This document shows positions 8,055-16,830 of a stretch of DNA of 64,000 bases, one piece after another (the first letter of the stretch is position 1; each line of letters opens with the position of its first letter). The position numbers and the translations under genes are program-made. The stretch is from the NCBI GenBank assembly GCA_963674475.2, contig CAXXFQ010000009.1, forward strand, positions 372,001 to 436,000. The letters are read 5' to 3'. The notes under the pieces are model-generated. The model was not told the DNA's origin. It ran no database searches and worked only from the letters and a program-made list of their open reading frames with translations. This DNA comes from CAXXFQ01 sp963674475 (lineage in GTDB: Bacteria; Planctomycetota; Planctomycetia; Pirellulales; Thermoguttaceae).

Positions 8055-9272
8055 ATGATTACTCGCAACGCCCGTCAGCACGCCCGCGGTTCCTCACTTC
8101 AGTTGGGAACGGCCCGCCATCTTTACGCGTGTGGAGTTCCCGAATCACACCGGTCGTTTGAAATGCAGCTTCAAGAGGCGCTTGAAGCGGTTTGTGATGC
8201 GATTGTTCGAGAAGACTCCGAAGCGAAACTAGTCAAACAGACCGTTTTCTTACGCGACCCAGAGCAAGTTGACGCGTGTCGGGCGATGGTCGACGCCTTT
8301 TTTGAGGCGAAAGGAAACCCGGCGCCCGTGACGACCTATGTGACTCAACCGCCCTGTGGCGGCGAAGCGGTGGTGATCCAGGCGTACGGTTTGTCCCCTT
8401 CTGGAGCGACGGTTGAAGTCCAGCGGAAGTCGGAACATCTGGCCATCGTTCGTCAGGGAGAGCTTTCGTGGATCCACTGTGGTCACGTCGCCCCCGAGGT
8501 TTCCGAAGAGAATGTGTACGATCGCTCTCAAGACGCGTTTGCTCGGATGAAAAATTATCTGTCCGAGGCGGGCGTTCCGTTGGAACGGGTCGTGCGGACC
8601 TGGCTTTACCTGGGCGACATTGTGGGGCCGGAAGGCCAGACACAACGTTACAAAGAACTCAACCGAGCGCGGAGCGACTATTACCGGGAGGTCCATTTCG
8701 GCACCGGGTTGCATCTGCACGGCCCGCACCGAAAGCGAATCTATCCGGCCAGCACGGGGATCGGAAGTCAGGGACGCGATCTGTTGATCAGTTGTGTCGC
8801 GCTGGAGGCGAAACCGGACCGGGTGCGTCTGATTTCTTTAGAGAATCCGCAGCAGACTTCCGCTTTTGACTACGCGCCGGTTTACAGTAAAAGAAGTCCC
8901 AAGTTTGCTAGGGCGATGGCGGTGGTTCTCGAAAACGAGGCGTTGGTTTACGTTTCAGGGACGGCCAGCATTACCGAGTCGGAAAGTCGTCACGACGGGG
9001 ATGTCCGGGCTCAGACTCATCAGACGCTCGACAATATTGGGGCGCTTATTTCACAGGAGAATTTTGCGCAGCACGCCCAGCCGGAGATCGGCGCGACGCT
9101 TGACGATTTGGCCGAGGTTTGTGTTTACGTGAAGCGGATCGAGGACCATGAAGCGGTTCGTGAGATTTGTGAAGCGCGGCTGCCGGGCGTTCCGGCCGTT
9201 TATGTGGAGGCGGATGTGTGTCGGCCGGAGTTGCTGGTCGAGATTGAAGGGATCGCCCTAGCGCATAAATAG
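8055..9272 (+). CDS. Rid-fold, chorismatase-like protein
   Basis: A protein of about 405 residues with two YjgF/Rid-like halves. The first half carries FLRDPEQVDACRAM; the middle has TWLYLGDIVG, RYKELNRARSDYY and YPASTGIG; the C-terminal half reads ALVYVSGTASI...GDVRAQTHQTLDNIG...VCVYVKR. This arrangement resembles the chorismatase family (FkbO/Hyg5/XanB2, often annotated pteridine-dependent deoxygenase), which hydrolyse chorismate to hydroxybenzoate or dihydroxycyclohexadiene acids. A simple RidA-like deaminase is much shorter (about 130). Which reaction it catalyses cannot be read here. The start is unclear: ATG 8055 is chosen, GTG 8043 is possible, and neither has a good ribosome site. Confidence 0.6.
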   Translation: MITRNARQHARGSSLQLGTARHLYACGVPESHRSFEMQLQEALEAVCDAIVREDSEAKLVKQTVFLRDPEQVDACRAMVDAFFEAKGNPAPVTTYVTQPPCGGEAVVIQAYGLSPSGATVEVQRKSEHLAIVRQGELSWIHCGHVAPEVSEENVYDRSQDAFARMKNYLSEAGVPLERVVRTWLYLGDIVGPEGQTQRYKELNRARSDYYREVHFGTGLHLHGPHRKRIYPASTGIGSQGRDLLISCVALEAKPDRVRLISLENPQQTSAFDYAPVYSKRSPKFARAMAVVLENEALVYVSGTASITESESRHDGDVRAQTHQTLDNIGALISQENFAQHAQPEIGATLDDLAEVCVYVKRIEDHEAVREICEARLPGVPAVYVEADVCRPELLVEIEGIALAHK

Positions 9273-9301
9273 AAAAAACAAGAGAGACAAAAACAAAAAA
9301 A

Positions 9302-9420
9302 GAGCGATTACGAAGTAATCGCGCTCCAAAAAGTTTTTGAGGGGAGAGTTCGAGAGGGGACAATTTTCAAAATGTCCCTTCTCATTTAGGAAATACTGGG
9401 GACGGCGCAGCCGTCACTCC
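9302..9420 (+). repeat. Modular palindromic repeat, copy A
   Basis: Three hairpins on a conserved scaffold: GCGATTAC-GAA-GTAATCGC (9304-9322), the scaffold CCAAAAAGTTTTTGA (9326-9340), a GAGGGGACA.../TGTCCCTTCTC hairpin (about 9353-9383), and GACGGC-GCA-GCCGTC (9401-9415). The order matches copies at 50998-51114 and 63295-63464, but the stems have different sequences that still pair. Confidence 0.75.
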
Positions 9421-9454
9421 ATTCTTCTTTTTAGTTACAAGGGCGACTTTTTCC

Positions 9455-10534
9455 CTAACAGATTCGCGGCATCTGCTCGCCCGACAATAGATCCAAAACA
9501 CGGCTGGTCCCAAGGGCGTTTTTCAAAAGCACGGTGCCCGGATGCGCTTCGGTGACGTGACCCAAAAGGGCCGCCCCGGCGCCGACCGAAAGACTTCGTA
9601 GTTGGGCCAGCGCTTGCTCGGTCTTTTCTGCCGGGACGATCGCGATCATTCGTCCTTCGTTGGCCACATAGAGCGGGTCGAGGCCCAATAACTCGCAGGC
9701 GGAAGCGACCGGGGCCGAGACGGGAACCGCCTCTTGGTCGATTTCGATTCCGACCGAGACGTCGGTGGCAATCTCACTCAACGCCGAGGCCAGCCCGCCG
9801 CGGGTCAGGTCGCGAAGACAGTGGACCTCCGGAACCGCGTCGAGCAGTTGATGAACTAACCCGACCAGCGACGCGCAATCACTTTCGAGCTTCCCTTCGA
9901 AGTTCAGCCCTTCGCGGACCGACATGACGGCCATCCCGTGACGACCCAAGTCGCCGCTTACGAGGATCGCGTCGCCGGGCCGGACCTGGAGCGGATTGAT
10001 TTGGATTCCTTCGGGGACCAAACCGACTCCGGCCGTATTGATGTAAACTCCGTCCGCCTTGCCACGGTCGACCACTTTCGTATCACCGGTAACAATCGCG
10101 ACACCCGCCTCGTCGGCCGCGCGGCGCATCGACTCGACAATCTGCTTGAGCGATTCAATCGGAAAGCCCTCTTCCAAGATGAAACCGGCGCTCAAACCGA
10201 TCGGCCGGGCGCCCGACATCGCCAGATCGTTGACCGTGCCGAAGACGGCCAGGTGACCGATATCGCCGCCGGGAAAAAAGATCGGATCGACGACGAACGT
10301 GTCGGTGGTGAAGGCGATTTTTCGTGAGTCGGCGTTTTGACCGGCCAGGTCCAGAAGGGTACTGTCGTGGGCCGGACCGGGAGTTTTTCCTTCCGGTTCG
10401 AAACCGGGACGGAAAAGCCCCTCGATCAACTCACGCATCATCCGGCCGCCGCCGCCGTGGGCCATCTGGATGGTCGTTTTCTTGGCTAAAGGGATCGGGC
10501 ACTGGAGTTCGAATTTTTTGGGATCGGCGTTCAT
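9455..10534 (-). CDS. hypE: [NiFe]-hydrogenase maturation protein HypE
   Basis: A 359-residue carbamoyl dehydratase that converts the thiocarbamate on its C-terminal cysteine to thiocyanate, the cyanide source for the NiFe active site. Evidence: the PurM/AIR-synthase-like fold with IQMAHGGGGRMM near the N-terminus, DSTLLDL, FTTDTFVVDP, GDIGHLAVFGTVNDLAMSGA, GDTKVVDRG, and the invariant C-terminal PRIC tail. Length fits the family. It acts with HypF, which is not in this window, so a hydrogenase and hypABCDF should be elsewhere in the genome. It lies 90 nt downstream of smpB on the same strand. No clear ribosome site precedes the ATG. Confidence 0.93.
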   Translation of the reverse strand: MNADPKKFELQCPIPLAKKTTIQMAHGGGGRMMRELIEGLFRPGFEPEGKTPGPAHDSTLLDLAGQNADSRKIAFTTDTFVVDPIFFPGGDIGHLAVFGTVNDLAMSGARPIGLSAGFILEEGFPIESLKQIVESMRRAADEAGVAIVTGDTKVVDRGKADGVYINTAGVGLVPEGIQINPLQVRPGDAILVSGDLGRHGMAVMSVREGLNFEGKLESDCASLVGLVHQLLDAVPEVHCLRDLTRGGLASALSEIATDVSVGIEIDQEAVPVSAPVASACELLGLDPLYVANEGRMIAIVPAEKTEQALAQLRSLSVGAGAALLGHVTEAHPGTVLLKNALGTSRVLDLLSGEQMPRIC

Positions 10535-10624
10535 ATTTGGTGTGGGGTAAAAACTCGGTGTGGGTAAGAGCCCTTCTTTTTTGTGAGAAACCGATGAAGA
10601 TCACAGTCGGTAGGATCGATTCTT

Positions 10625-11122
10625 TTAGCGTCGTCGCATCTGGAACCGGGCCAAGTCGCGTTTGGTTTCGGCCTTTTTCATCGCTTCACGCTTGTCGTGC
10701 TGTTTCTTTCCTTGACAGATGCCCATGAGCACCTTGGCGAGGCCCTTTTTGAAATAAAGCTTCAAGGGGACGAGCGTCAGCCCCTTTTCGCGTGCCCGTG
10801 AGGCGAACCGTTCGACCTCGCGACGATGCATGAGCAGTTTTCGCGGTCGACGCGGCTCGTGGTTGAACCGGTTGGCCTCGAAGTATTCGGGGATGTCGCA
10901 GTTCATCAGCCAGACTTCGCCGTCTTTGACCCGGCCGAACGCCTCGGCCAGCGAGACGGTCCCGCCGCGGAGGCTTTTGACTTCACTGCCGCGCAGCATG
11001 ATCCCGCATTCGAGCGAGTCGAGCACGAGATACTCGTGCTTCGCTCGGCGATTTTGAGCGACGACCCGTTCGTTGCTGGTCGCGCCGTCGGTCGATTTTT
11101 TAGACTTTTTGCTCTTGGCCAT
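10625..11122 (-). CDS. smpB: SsrA-binding protein
   Basis: A 165-residue protein that binds the tRNA-like domain of tmRNA and takes it to stalled ribosomes (trans-translation). Features: the NRRAKHEYLVLDSLECGIMLRGSEVKSLR block that binds tmRNA, the SLAEAFGRVKDGEVWL segment, KLYFKKGLAKVLMGICQGKKQHDKRE, and the basic tail RFQMRRR that enters the decoding centre. It has a Lys/Ser-rich N-terminal extension of about 20 residues. It is encoded with hypE downstream on the same strand. No tmRNA gene (ssrA) was found in the window. Confidence 0.95.
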   Translation of the reverse strand: MAKSKKSKKSTDGATSNERVVAQNRRAKHEYLVLDSLECGIMLRGSEVKSLRGGTVSLAEAFGRVKDGEVWLMNCDIPEYFEANRFNHEPRRPRKLLMHRREVERFASRAREKGLTLVPLKLYFKKGLAKVLMGICQGKKQHDKREAMKKAETKRDLARFQMRRR

Positions 11123-11251
11123 TCGCTACTGAAAAGGTCAAATATTTTTTACGGGTAAGGATAAGCAAGGATCACAATGCTATTGTAGCGCCGAAGGGGC
11201 CGTTTGGAAAGGGCCGGAAAACGAGTGGAATTGCAAGCTGAAACCGAATCT

Positions 11252-12220
11252 TTACTGCCCGGGGTTTTGTGTGTTGATCGTTTTATCGCCGACGCTCTCG
11301 ATCCATTCTTTGGTCCACTTGACGGCCTCAAGATCCAAGTCGGCGACACAACTTCCACAGAAAATGATCCCTTCGATCTCGCCCGAGTCGAGCCAACGGG
11401 AATATTCTTTGCACTGTGATTTCATGTGCGAGACCGAGATAGGCTTCTGGTTTCCAAAGTCGTACAGGTAACAACCGGCCATGATCGGTTTCCCGTCGGC
11501 GAGCCGTTTCGCTTTTTCGAAGTTGGTTTTTAGCCGGGCAAGGTTTTCCGATTTCCAGGTCCAGAAGGTGACGACATCGCAATATTTCAGATACTCACCG
11601 ATATCCCAGTCGAGCTGATGATCGTACAAAACGACCCAAAGCTTGAGGCCGTGTTTGTGGAGTTTGGTTTGGATATTTTTGAGTTCCTCAAGGCTGATCC
11701 GGCTTCCTTGCACGCCATTATGCGGAGGAACGAAAAAATCGTCCAACACGGCGGCCGACAGATTGCCAAAGTTTTGCTTTAAGGCAAGAACCGCTTTCAA
11801 ATCGTCTTGGGCGTTTGTCTGGTGCGTGCTCCCATCGCCAACGATCGACCAGGCGACATGGTCCAGTGAGCCAAAATCTTTCATGCTCGCTGCAAAATCG
11901 CTCGGGACCGGTTTGCCGCCAAAGCGGACCATACAGATATTTTTTATCCCCAAGTCGGCCGCGGCTGCCTCGGGCGAGACGTTTGAATTGCCTTGGAGGT
12001 TGAAGAGGCCGTTGTAGCTGCCGGCCAAATGGCTCCATAGCCAGAGACGATCTCGAACGGTTTCTTTTTTCGCGTGGTTTGCCTTGTTTTGTTCAGGCTG
12101 CCCTTCGGCCGCATCGACACCGAGCGTTGCGGTCGCCATCATCGCGAAGATGGCCAACGCGATAAAAGCACACCGTGTGAAATTACCGACGATCCAGGTG
12201 GACTTGGGATGGAAATGCAT
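11252..12220 (-). CDS. Secreted TIM-barrel-like protein of unknown function
   Basis: About 322 residues with a signal peptide (FIALAIFAMMATATLGVDAAEG) after a basic N-terminus. The mature part has barrel-type beta-alpha alternation: SAAVLDDFF, GLKLWVVLYDHQ, CDVVTFWTW, KPIMAGCYLYDFG, EGIIFCGSC. LDDFF and FWTW resemble glycoside-hydrolase-like barrels found in planctomycetal and verrucomicrobial secretomes, but no definite catalytic pair can be named. The ATG at 12220 is preferred because AGAAGG precedes it at proper distance; an ATG five codons upstream is the alternative. No partner gene is obvious. A carbohydrate-related role is an inference. Confidence 0.6.
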   Translation of the reverse strand: MHFHPKSTWIVGNFTRCAFIALAIFAMMATATLGVDAAEGQPEQNKANHAKKETVRDRLWLWSHLAGSYNGLFNLQGNSNVSPEAAAADLGIKNICMVRFGGKPVPSDFAASMKDFGSLDHVAWSIVGDGSTHQTNAQDDLKAVLALKQNFGNLSAAVLDDFFVPPHNGVQGSRISLEELKNIQTKLHKHGLKLWVVLYDHQLDWDIGEYLKYCDVVTFWTWKSENLARLKTNFEKAKRLADGKPIMAGCYLYDFGNQKPISVSHMKSQCKEYSRWLDSGEIEGIIFCGSCVADLDLEAVKWTKEWIESVGDKTINTQNPGQ

Positions 12221-12485
12221 CGTGGACCTTCTCATTTGAGGGTTATAAAGGGCGTGTACTTTAGAGGTGAGCAGGGGGAGCTTCGAATGAAGTAAACCGA
12301 TATTTTCCAGAGGTTTTCCGTGGAAAAAAACGGTCCACCCATGACTCTATTTTACTATATCTGCAATTGCCGGTACATAACCGTCCCGAGCCGAGCTCCC
12401 AATGTCATTAGGCTCCCAAAGCGGCAAAAGATGGTTTGTTGGAAGGACAATGGTCGCATCGAAGCGGTCGACGTTCTCATAAAAA

Positions 12486-12520
12486 ACAGGGAGCCGCGAC
12501 ACGTGGCCGTGACTCCCTGT
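12486..12520 (-). terminator. Terminator of the HdeD-like gene
   Basis: ACAGGGAG at 12486-12493 pairs with CTCCCTGT at 12513-12520, with inner CCGCGAC/GGCCGTGA partial pairing. On the - strand it ends in TTTTTT. Confidence 0.75.
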
Positions 12521-12550
12521 TTACCTGTTTGTTTTCGCGTGGGTGTGGAC

Positions 12551-13201
12551 TTAAGTAGGCGTGTATTTGCTGCCTTTTCCCTCACCACCGCCCAACGCGG
12601 ACGCCAGGTCGCGACTGGCCAGGGCCAACATGGTCAGCGACCAACCGCTGAAGATCATGTTGATGCCGATCAACAGGCCGAGGACCCAAAGGGCGTCGCC
12701 CGGCAATCGGGACCAGATCAATCCGGCCAAGATGAGCGAGACGATTCCACTGAAGAGCAACCAGCCCCAGTTGGCCGACGGGCGGATCTGGAACGCCATG
12801 ATCGTCTTGAAAATCCCTTCGATCGCCAGGAAAGCGACCAGGACGATGGTCAAGGTAAACATGCCCACAAGCGGATTGGACAACAGGACCACGCCGACAA
12901 AGCCGTACAGCAAGGCGGTAAGGACCTCGAAGAAAAAGCCGCCCCACTCGCGCGCGGTGAAGGCATGGATGAACTGCAGCACGCCGCCGATCAACAAGAG
13001 CCAGCCCAAAACCAGCGTGACGCCGAGGCTGGCGACGGTCGGCAACGCGATGGCCAGGACGCCGAGGATGATCAGGCAGATCCCCAAGACGGCAAACCAG
13101 CCGGAGTGCTTTTGCAGGGCGTCGCCGGTGGAGGGCCAAACCGAGGTGCCTCTTCGTTCGACTTCCGGAGCCGACTCGGGACGCGGGGTTTCTTCGGACA
13201 T
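12551..13201 (-). CDS. HdeD/DUF308-family membrane protein
   Basis: A 216-residue inner-membrane protein. A ~30-residue Pro/Glu-rich cytoplasmic N-terminus is followed by six hydrophobic helices in three hairpin-like pairs (from FAVLGICLIILGVLAIALP to GLLIGINMIFSGWSLTML). The pattern 'G..liilGv.a...P....' and the repeated L.GG...i..a motif fit HdeD (DUF308), linked to acid resistance in Escherichia coli. What it does in Planctomycetes is not known. The tail GGGEGKGSKYTPT is hydrophilic. It is a single gene with its own terminator on the - strand. Confidence 0.8.
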   Translation of the reverse strand: MSEETPRPESAPEVERRGTSVWPSTGDALQKHSGWFAVLGICLIILGVLAIALPTVASLGVTLVLGWLLLIGGVLQFIHAFTAREWGGFFFEVLTALLYGFVGVVLLSNPLVGMFTLTIVLVAFLAIEGIFKTIMAFQIRPSANWGWLLFSGIVSLILAGLIWSRLPGDALWVLGLLIGINMIFSGWSLTMLALASRDLASALGGGEGKGSKYTPT

Positions 13202-13498
13202 GTTATGGTTCCTTTCAGATTCGACAGGACGTTTTTATACCTATTCCAACTTGAAATGACGTGGCGGTCGCCGGTTTACCCTTTGGGAAAACGGGCGGTT
13301 TTCAAATGGGTGGACGCCATTTCAAACGAAAACGCATTTTATTTTTGAAAAAGGGCCAGTCTGTTACGGTCCTTTCCAAGGGCACAGTGGCAAGAGCTAC
13401 CTAACCGTAGGACACAACTTGATGACGGTCAAATGGGTGGTCTTGAAAGGACCTTTTTAGGGGGGTACTCGCCGAAACGGCCCGATTTTTCAGGATTA

Positions 13499-14935
13499 CT
13501 ACAAGAGGGGGCTTAGCAGTTTGGCGATATTTTCCCAGCCGCGCGTGAAAGCGGATCGACATTCCCATTCGGCATGGGTCAGGAGGGTCGAGTCCTTGCG
13601 GTAATCATTCTGGAGGCGGCGCAGTTGCTCGCTGGTCTCATGGCCGTAAAAGAGCATGCTGATCTCGAAGTTCAACGCGAACGAACGGATGTCGAAGTTG
13701 CTCGAGCCGATCAGACAGACCGAATCGTCGATCCGCATCGTCTTGGCGTGCAACAGGCCCGGTTCGTAGAGGTATAGCTTGGCGCCGATGTCCAACAGGT
13801 CTTGGTAATAGGCCCGCGAGGCGGCGCCGACCAGGTATTGGTCCGACTGACGGGGGACGATCACCTCGACTTCGACTCCGGCCAAAACGGCCACCTCGAT
13901 CGCCTGTAAAAAGGGGTCGTCCGGGACGAAGTAGGGGGACGTGATCGTCACTTTTTCTTTGGCGTTATACAAGGCGGCGACAACGAGCCGTTGGTAGTTT
14001 TCCGTCGGGTAGTTCGGACCGCTTGGTAGCGATTGGATAGCCAATTGGCCGGTCAGCTCGGGCGTCGGAAAAATTTTGTCGGTATCGAGAATCTGGTCCG
14101 TTTCAAAATACCAGTCGGAGATGAAGACCGTTTGGAGCTGCAAAACCACCGGCCCGGTCAGACGTACCGACATGTCGTGCCAGGCCAGGTCCTTATGTCC
14201 GTAGTCGGCGTTGACGATATTCTGGGAGCCGGTGTAGCCGATCCGCCCGTCGATCACGGCGATCTTCCGATGGTTTCGTATATCGAGCCGGGCCATTTTT
14301 CTTCGCCACGGGGCGACCGGCAAGGCGGCGTGGACTTCGACCCCCCTTTGCTGGAGACTCGGCCCGAGCCGTTTGAGCATCGGACGACTTCCGACGGCGT
14401 CGACCAGCAGTCGACAGGTGACGCCCCGCTCGACCGCCTCGACCAGCGCGTCGGCCACCTGGCGGCCCGTGGCGTCATCTTCGAAGATGTAATAAAGCAG
14501 ATGGATCTCGTGCTTCGCCCCTTGAATATCGGCGAGCAGCCGGTCGATGGTCGCGTCGGTCTTGGTGAGGAGTTCGGCATGATTTCCACCGGCGACCGGC
14601 ATGTAGCCCAACCGTTCGGCCAGGCAAACCAGGGCCGTCAGATCCTCGTCCAGTTGGGGACGGTGGATTTTTTCAAAGTCGTCGAAACGGGCGTGGACCT
14701 TGTCGAGTTCCTTGAGCAAGCGGCCGTGGCGCTCGATCCGCCGGGTGGGGAGTCGGTTTTGGCCGATCAGCAGGTAAATAAAGATTCCCGGGATCGGCAG
14801 GAAGAAGATGACCAGCAGCCAGGCGATCGTCGTCGAGCCGGTCGTGCGGCGTTGGGTCAAAAGCAGGAGCATGAAGATACGGACCGCCCATTCGGCGGCG
14901 TACCAGAGTTCTCCCGCTGTGAAATTTTCGAACAT
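13499..14935 (-). CDS. cls: Cardiolipin synthase (phospholipase D family)
   Basis: A 478-residue inner-membrane enzyme making cardiolipin from two phosphatidylglycerols. Two N-terminal membrane segments (about 10-28 and 36-57, the second with LVIFFLPIPGIFIYLLIGQ) are typical of ClsA. Both HKD motifs are intact: H222/K224/D229 followed by GYTGSQN, and H396/K398/D403 followed by LIGSSNFDIRS. Length matches ClsA (about 480). It is a single gene on the - strand; no obvious terminator was found in the ~150 bp after the stop. The start ATG lies where the canonical first membrane helix begins. Confidence 0.93.
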   Translation of the reverse strand: MFENFTAGELWYAAEWAVRIFMLLLLTQRRTTGSTTIAWLLVIFFLPIPGIFIYLLIGQNRLPTRRIERHGRLLKELDKVHARFDDFEKIHRPQLDEDLTALVCLAERLGYMPVAGGNHAELLTKTDATIDRLLADIQGAKHEIHLLYYIFEDDATGRQVADALVEAVERGVTCRLLVDAVGSRPMLKRLGPSLQQRGVEVHAALPVAPWRRKMARLDIRNHRKIAVIDGRIGYTGSQNIVNADYGHKDLAWHDMSVRLTGPVVLQLQTVFISDWYFETDQILDTDKIFPTPELTGQLAIQSLPSGPNYPTENYQRLVVAALYNAKEKVTITSPYFVPDDPFLQAIEVAVLAGVEVEVIVPRQSDQYLVGAASRAYYQDLLDIGAKLYLYEPGLLHAKTMRIDDSVCLIGSSNFDIRSFALNFEISMLFYGHETSEQLRRLQNDYRKDSTLLTHAEWECRSAFTRGWENIAKLLSPLL

Positions 14936-15117
14936 GGCCCGGTTTCCAGCTTTGGTTGGCGTATAGAATCTCTATCATTGTGGCTTATTTAGAGAGGTTG
15001 ACAAGAAAAAGACCCTTTTCTAGGAGAGGGCCGGTTATGAAAGGAGTGTGTTTTTGCGGGGTAAAGAGGATTGGGAGGACGATGCGGGGGGTTGTTTTGC
15101 CGGGAAGAATCTGAATA

Positions 15118-15134
15118 TGCACAGATGGTGTGCA
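15118..15134. promoter_or_regulatory. Candidate NtrC-binding site upstream of glnA
   Basis: TGCACA-GATGG-TGTGCA is a perfect 6-bp inverted repeat with a 5-nt spacer. The core GCAC-N7-GTGC equals the known enterobacterial NtrC site. It lies about 140 bp before the -24 element, the classic enhancer distance. Confidence 0.5.
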
Positions 15135-15257
15135 CCTTTTGCGCGCATCTTCATCAAAGGAGGGAAGGCGTGGCAAACGGGGCATTTTTTTCAAAAAGCG
15201 GTAAGTCGTTCTTTAGTAATGGATTTTGAAAATACCCCCTCCAAAGAAGGTCAATCC

Positions 15258-15273
15258 TGGTATTCATTTTGCA
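15258..15273 (+). promoter_or_regulatory. Candidate sigma-54 promoter of glnA
   Basis: TGGTATTCATTTTGCA has GG at 15259-15260 and GC at 15271-15272, the exact 12-nt register of -24/-12 promoters, and a perfect TTGCA half. Transcription would begin near 15284, about 100 nt before the GTG start. Confidence 0.5.
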
Positions 15274-15384
15274 AAAGAAGAGAGCCTGTTCGGAAAAAAG
15301 GCCTCGGCTGCAAAGAAGTCGGGGTACGGAAAAACGGTCTGTTTTTAACGACTCTATTGATCAGTTGAAAAAAAGGAGCCCTCT

Positions 15385-16797
15385 GTGACCCCGAAAAAAG
15401 TTTTGGCACTCTGCCGCGAAAAGGACGTCAAAGCGATCGATCTTCGTTTTATGGATTTCCCGGGGCTCTGGCAGCACTTTACGATTCCCGTCTCGGCGCT
15501 GGATGAAGACGTCTTCGAAGACGGGCTCGGCTTCGACGGGTCGAGTATGCGTGGATGGAAGGCGATCAACGAAAGCGACATGCTCGTCGTCCCGCAGCCC
15601 GAAACGGCCGCGTTGGACCCGTTCGCCGAGCTGCCGACCCTTTCGATGATCTGCAATATCCAAGATCCGATCACCCGTGAGGATTACTCCCGCGACCCGC
15701 GGAATGTGGCTCGCAAGGCGGTCAACTATCTCAAGTCGACCGGCATCGGCGACACCTGTTACATCGGGGCCGAAGCCGAGTTCTTTATCTTCGACGACGT
15801 CCGTTTCGATCAACAGAACCACCAAGCCTTCTACGCGGTCGATAGTATCGAAGGGGAGTGGAACCGCGGCCGGGACGAGATGCCCAACTTGGGGAACAAG
15901 CTGCGGCACAAGGAAGGGTACTTCCCCGTCCCGCCGGCCGACCAGTTCATGGACATTCGAAACGACATGATGCAGACGATGATCGACAGCGGACTGACGG
16001 TCGAGTGTCAGCATCACGAGGTGGGCACCGCCGGTCAGTCGGAGATCGACCTGAAGTACAACAAGTTGGTCGAAATGGCCGACGAGATGATGTTGTTCAA
16101 GTACATCGTCAAAAACGTCGCGACGAAGTACAACAAGACGGTCACCTTCATGCCCAAACCGATCCACGGCGACAACGGGTCGGGGATGCATACGCATATC
16201 TCTATCTGGAAGGACGAAGAGCCGATCTTCGCCGGAAGCGGCTATGCCGGTTTGAGCGATATCGCCATGTACGCCATGGGTGGTATCTTGAAGCACGCTT
16301 CGTCGATCTTGGCCTTCAGCAACCCGACGACCAACAGCTACAAGCGTTTGGTTCCGGGATTCGAGGCGCCGGTCAACTTGGCCTACTCGCAGCGAAACCG
16401 GTCGGCGGCGATCCGGATTCCGATGTACAGTTCCAGCCCGAAGGCCAAACGGATCGAATTCCGTTGCCCCGACCCTAGCTGCAACCCGTACTTGTCCTTC
16501 TCGGCCCTGTTGATGGCCGCCCTGGACGGGATCCAAAACAAGATCGATCCGGGCGAGGCGCTCGACAAGGATATTTACGATCTGAAGCCCGAAGAGCTCG
16601 AAAACGTCCCGACCACGCCCAGTTCGCTCGAAGAGGCCCTGGACGCGTTGCGTGACGACCACGACTTCTTACTCCGTGGCGATGTCTTCACGCCCGACGT
16701 GATCGATACCTGGATCTGGTACAAAATGGAACGTGAGGTCAACGCGATGCGTCTGCGACCCCATCCGTACGAGTTCTGTCTGTACTACGACATTTAA
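15385..16797 (+). CDS. glnA: Glutamine synthetase, type I
   Basis: A 470-residue cytosolic enzyme forming glutamine from glutamate, ammonia and ATP, a dodecamer in this family. Features: FDGSSMRGW near 50-58, the metal/ammonia-site segment AEAEFFIFD near 129-137, NKTVTFMPKPI with HGDNGSGMHTHIS near 260-272, NRSAAIRIP near 337-345, and RIEFRCPDPSCNPYL. Y398 in DIYDLKPEE corresponds to the adenylylated Tyr397, placing it in the GSI-beta class regulated by GlnE. The GTG start has AAAGGAG six nt upstream. Upstream NtrC/sigma-54-like sites suggest nitrogen control. A strong terminator follows at 16831-16871. Confidence 0.97.
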   Translation: MTPKKVLALCREKDVKAIDLRFMDFPGLWQHFTIPVSALDEDVFEDGLGFDGSSMRGWKAINESDMLVVPQPETAALDPFAELPTLSMICNIQDPITREDYSRDPRNVARKAVNYLKSTGIGDTCYIGAEAEFFIFDDVRFDQQNHQAFYAVDSIEGEWNRGRDEMPNLGNKLRHKEGYFPVPPADQFMDIRNDMMQTMIDSGLTVECQHHEVGTAGQSEIDLKYNKLVEMADEMMLFKYIVKNVATKYNKTVTFMPKPIHGDNGSGMHTHISIWKDEEPIFAGSGYAGLSDIAMYAMGGILKHASSILAFSNPTTNSYKRLVPGFEAPVNLAYSQRNRSAAIRIPMYSSSPKAKRIEFRCPDPSCNPYLSFSALLMAALDGIQNKIDPGEALDKDIYDLKPEELENVPTTPSSLEEALDALRDDHDFLLRGDVFTPDVIDTWIWYKMEREVNAMRLRPHPYEFCLYYDI

Positions 16798-16830
16798 AGC
16801 GATTTCCCTGCCATTTTTGTGGCACCTTGA

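Larger units (their letters stand above)
14936..15384. other. Intergenic region with glnA control sites (449 bp)
   Basis: The divergent space between cls (-) and glnA (+). It contains a perfect NtrC-like inverted repeat at 15118-15134 and a sigma-54-type -24/-12 pair at 15258-15273. An ORF at 15048-15368 runs through both sites and is considered spurious. Confidence 0.55.

Noticed and set aside
12320..13348. 342-codon + strand ORF
   Set aside because: Antisense to the HdeD-like gene, which has six clear membrane helices; the ORF reads as charged low-complexity sequence.
15174..15190. Second sigma-54 promoter (TGGCAAACGGGGCA)
   Set aside because: The GG-to-GC distance is two bases too short compared with the -24/-12 rule.
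15048..15368. 106-codon ORF upstream of glnA
   Set aside because: It runs through the NtrC/sigma-54-like sites, lacks a ribosome site and has no recognisable protein features.
15361..16662. 433-codon - strand ORF
   Set aside because: Antisense shadow of glnA, with an Arg/Asp/Val-biased translation.
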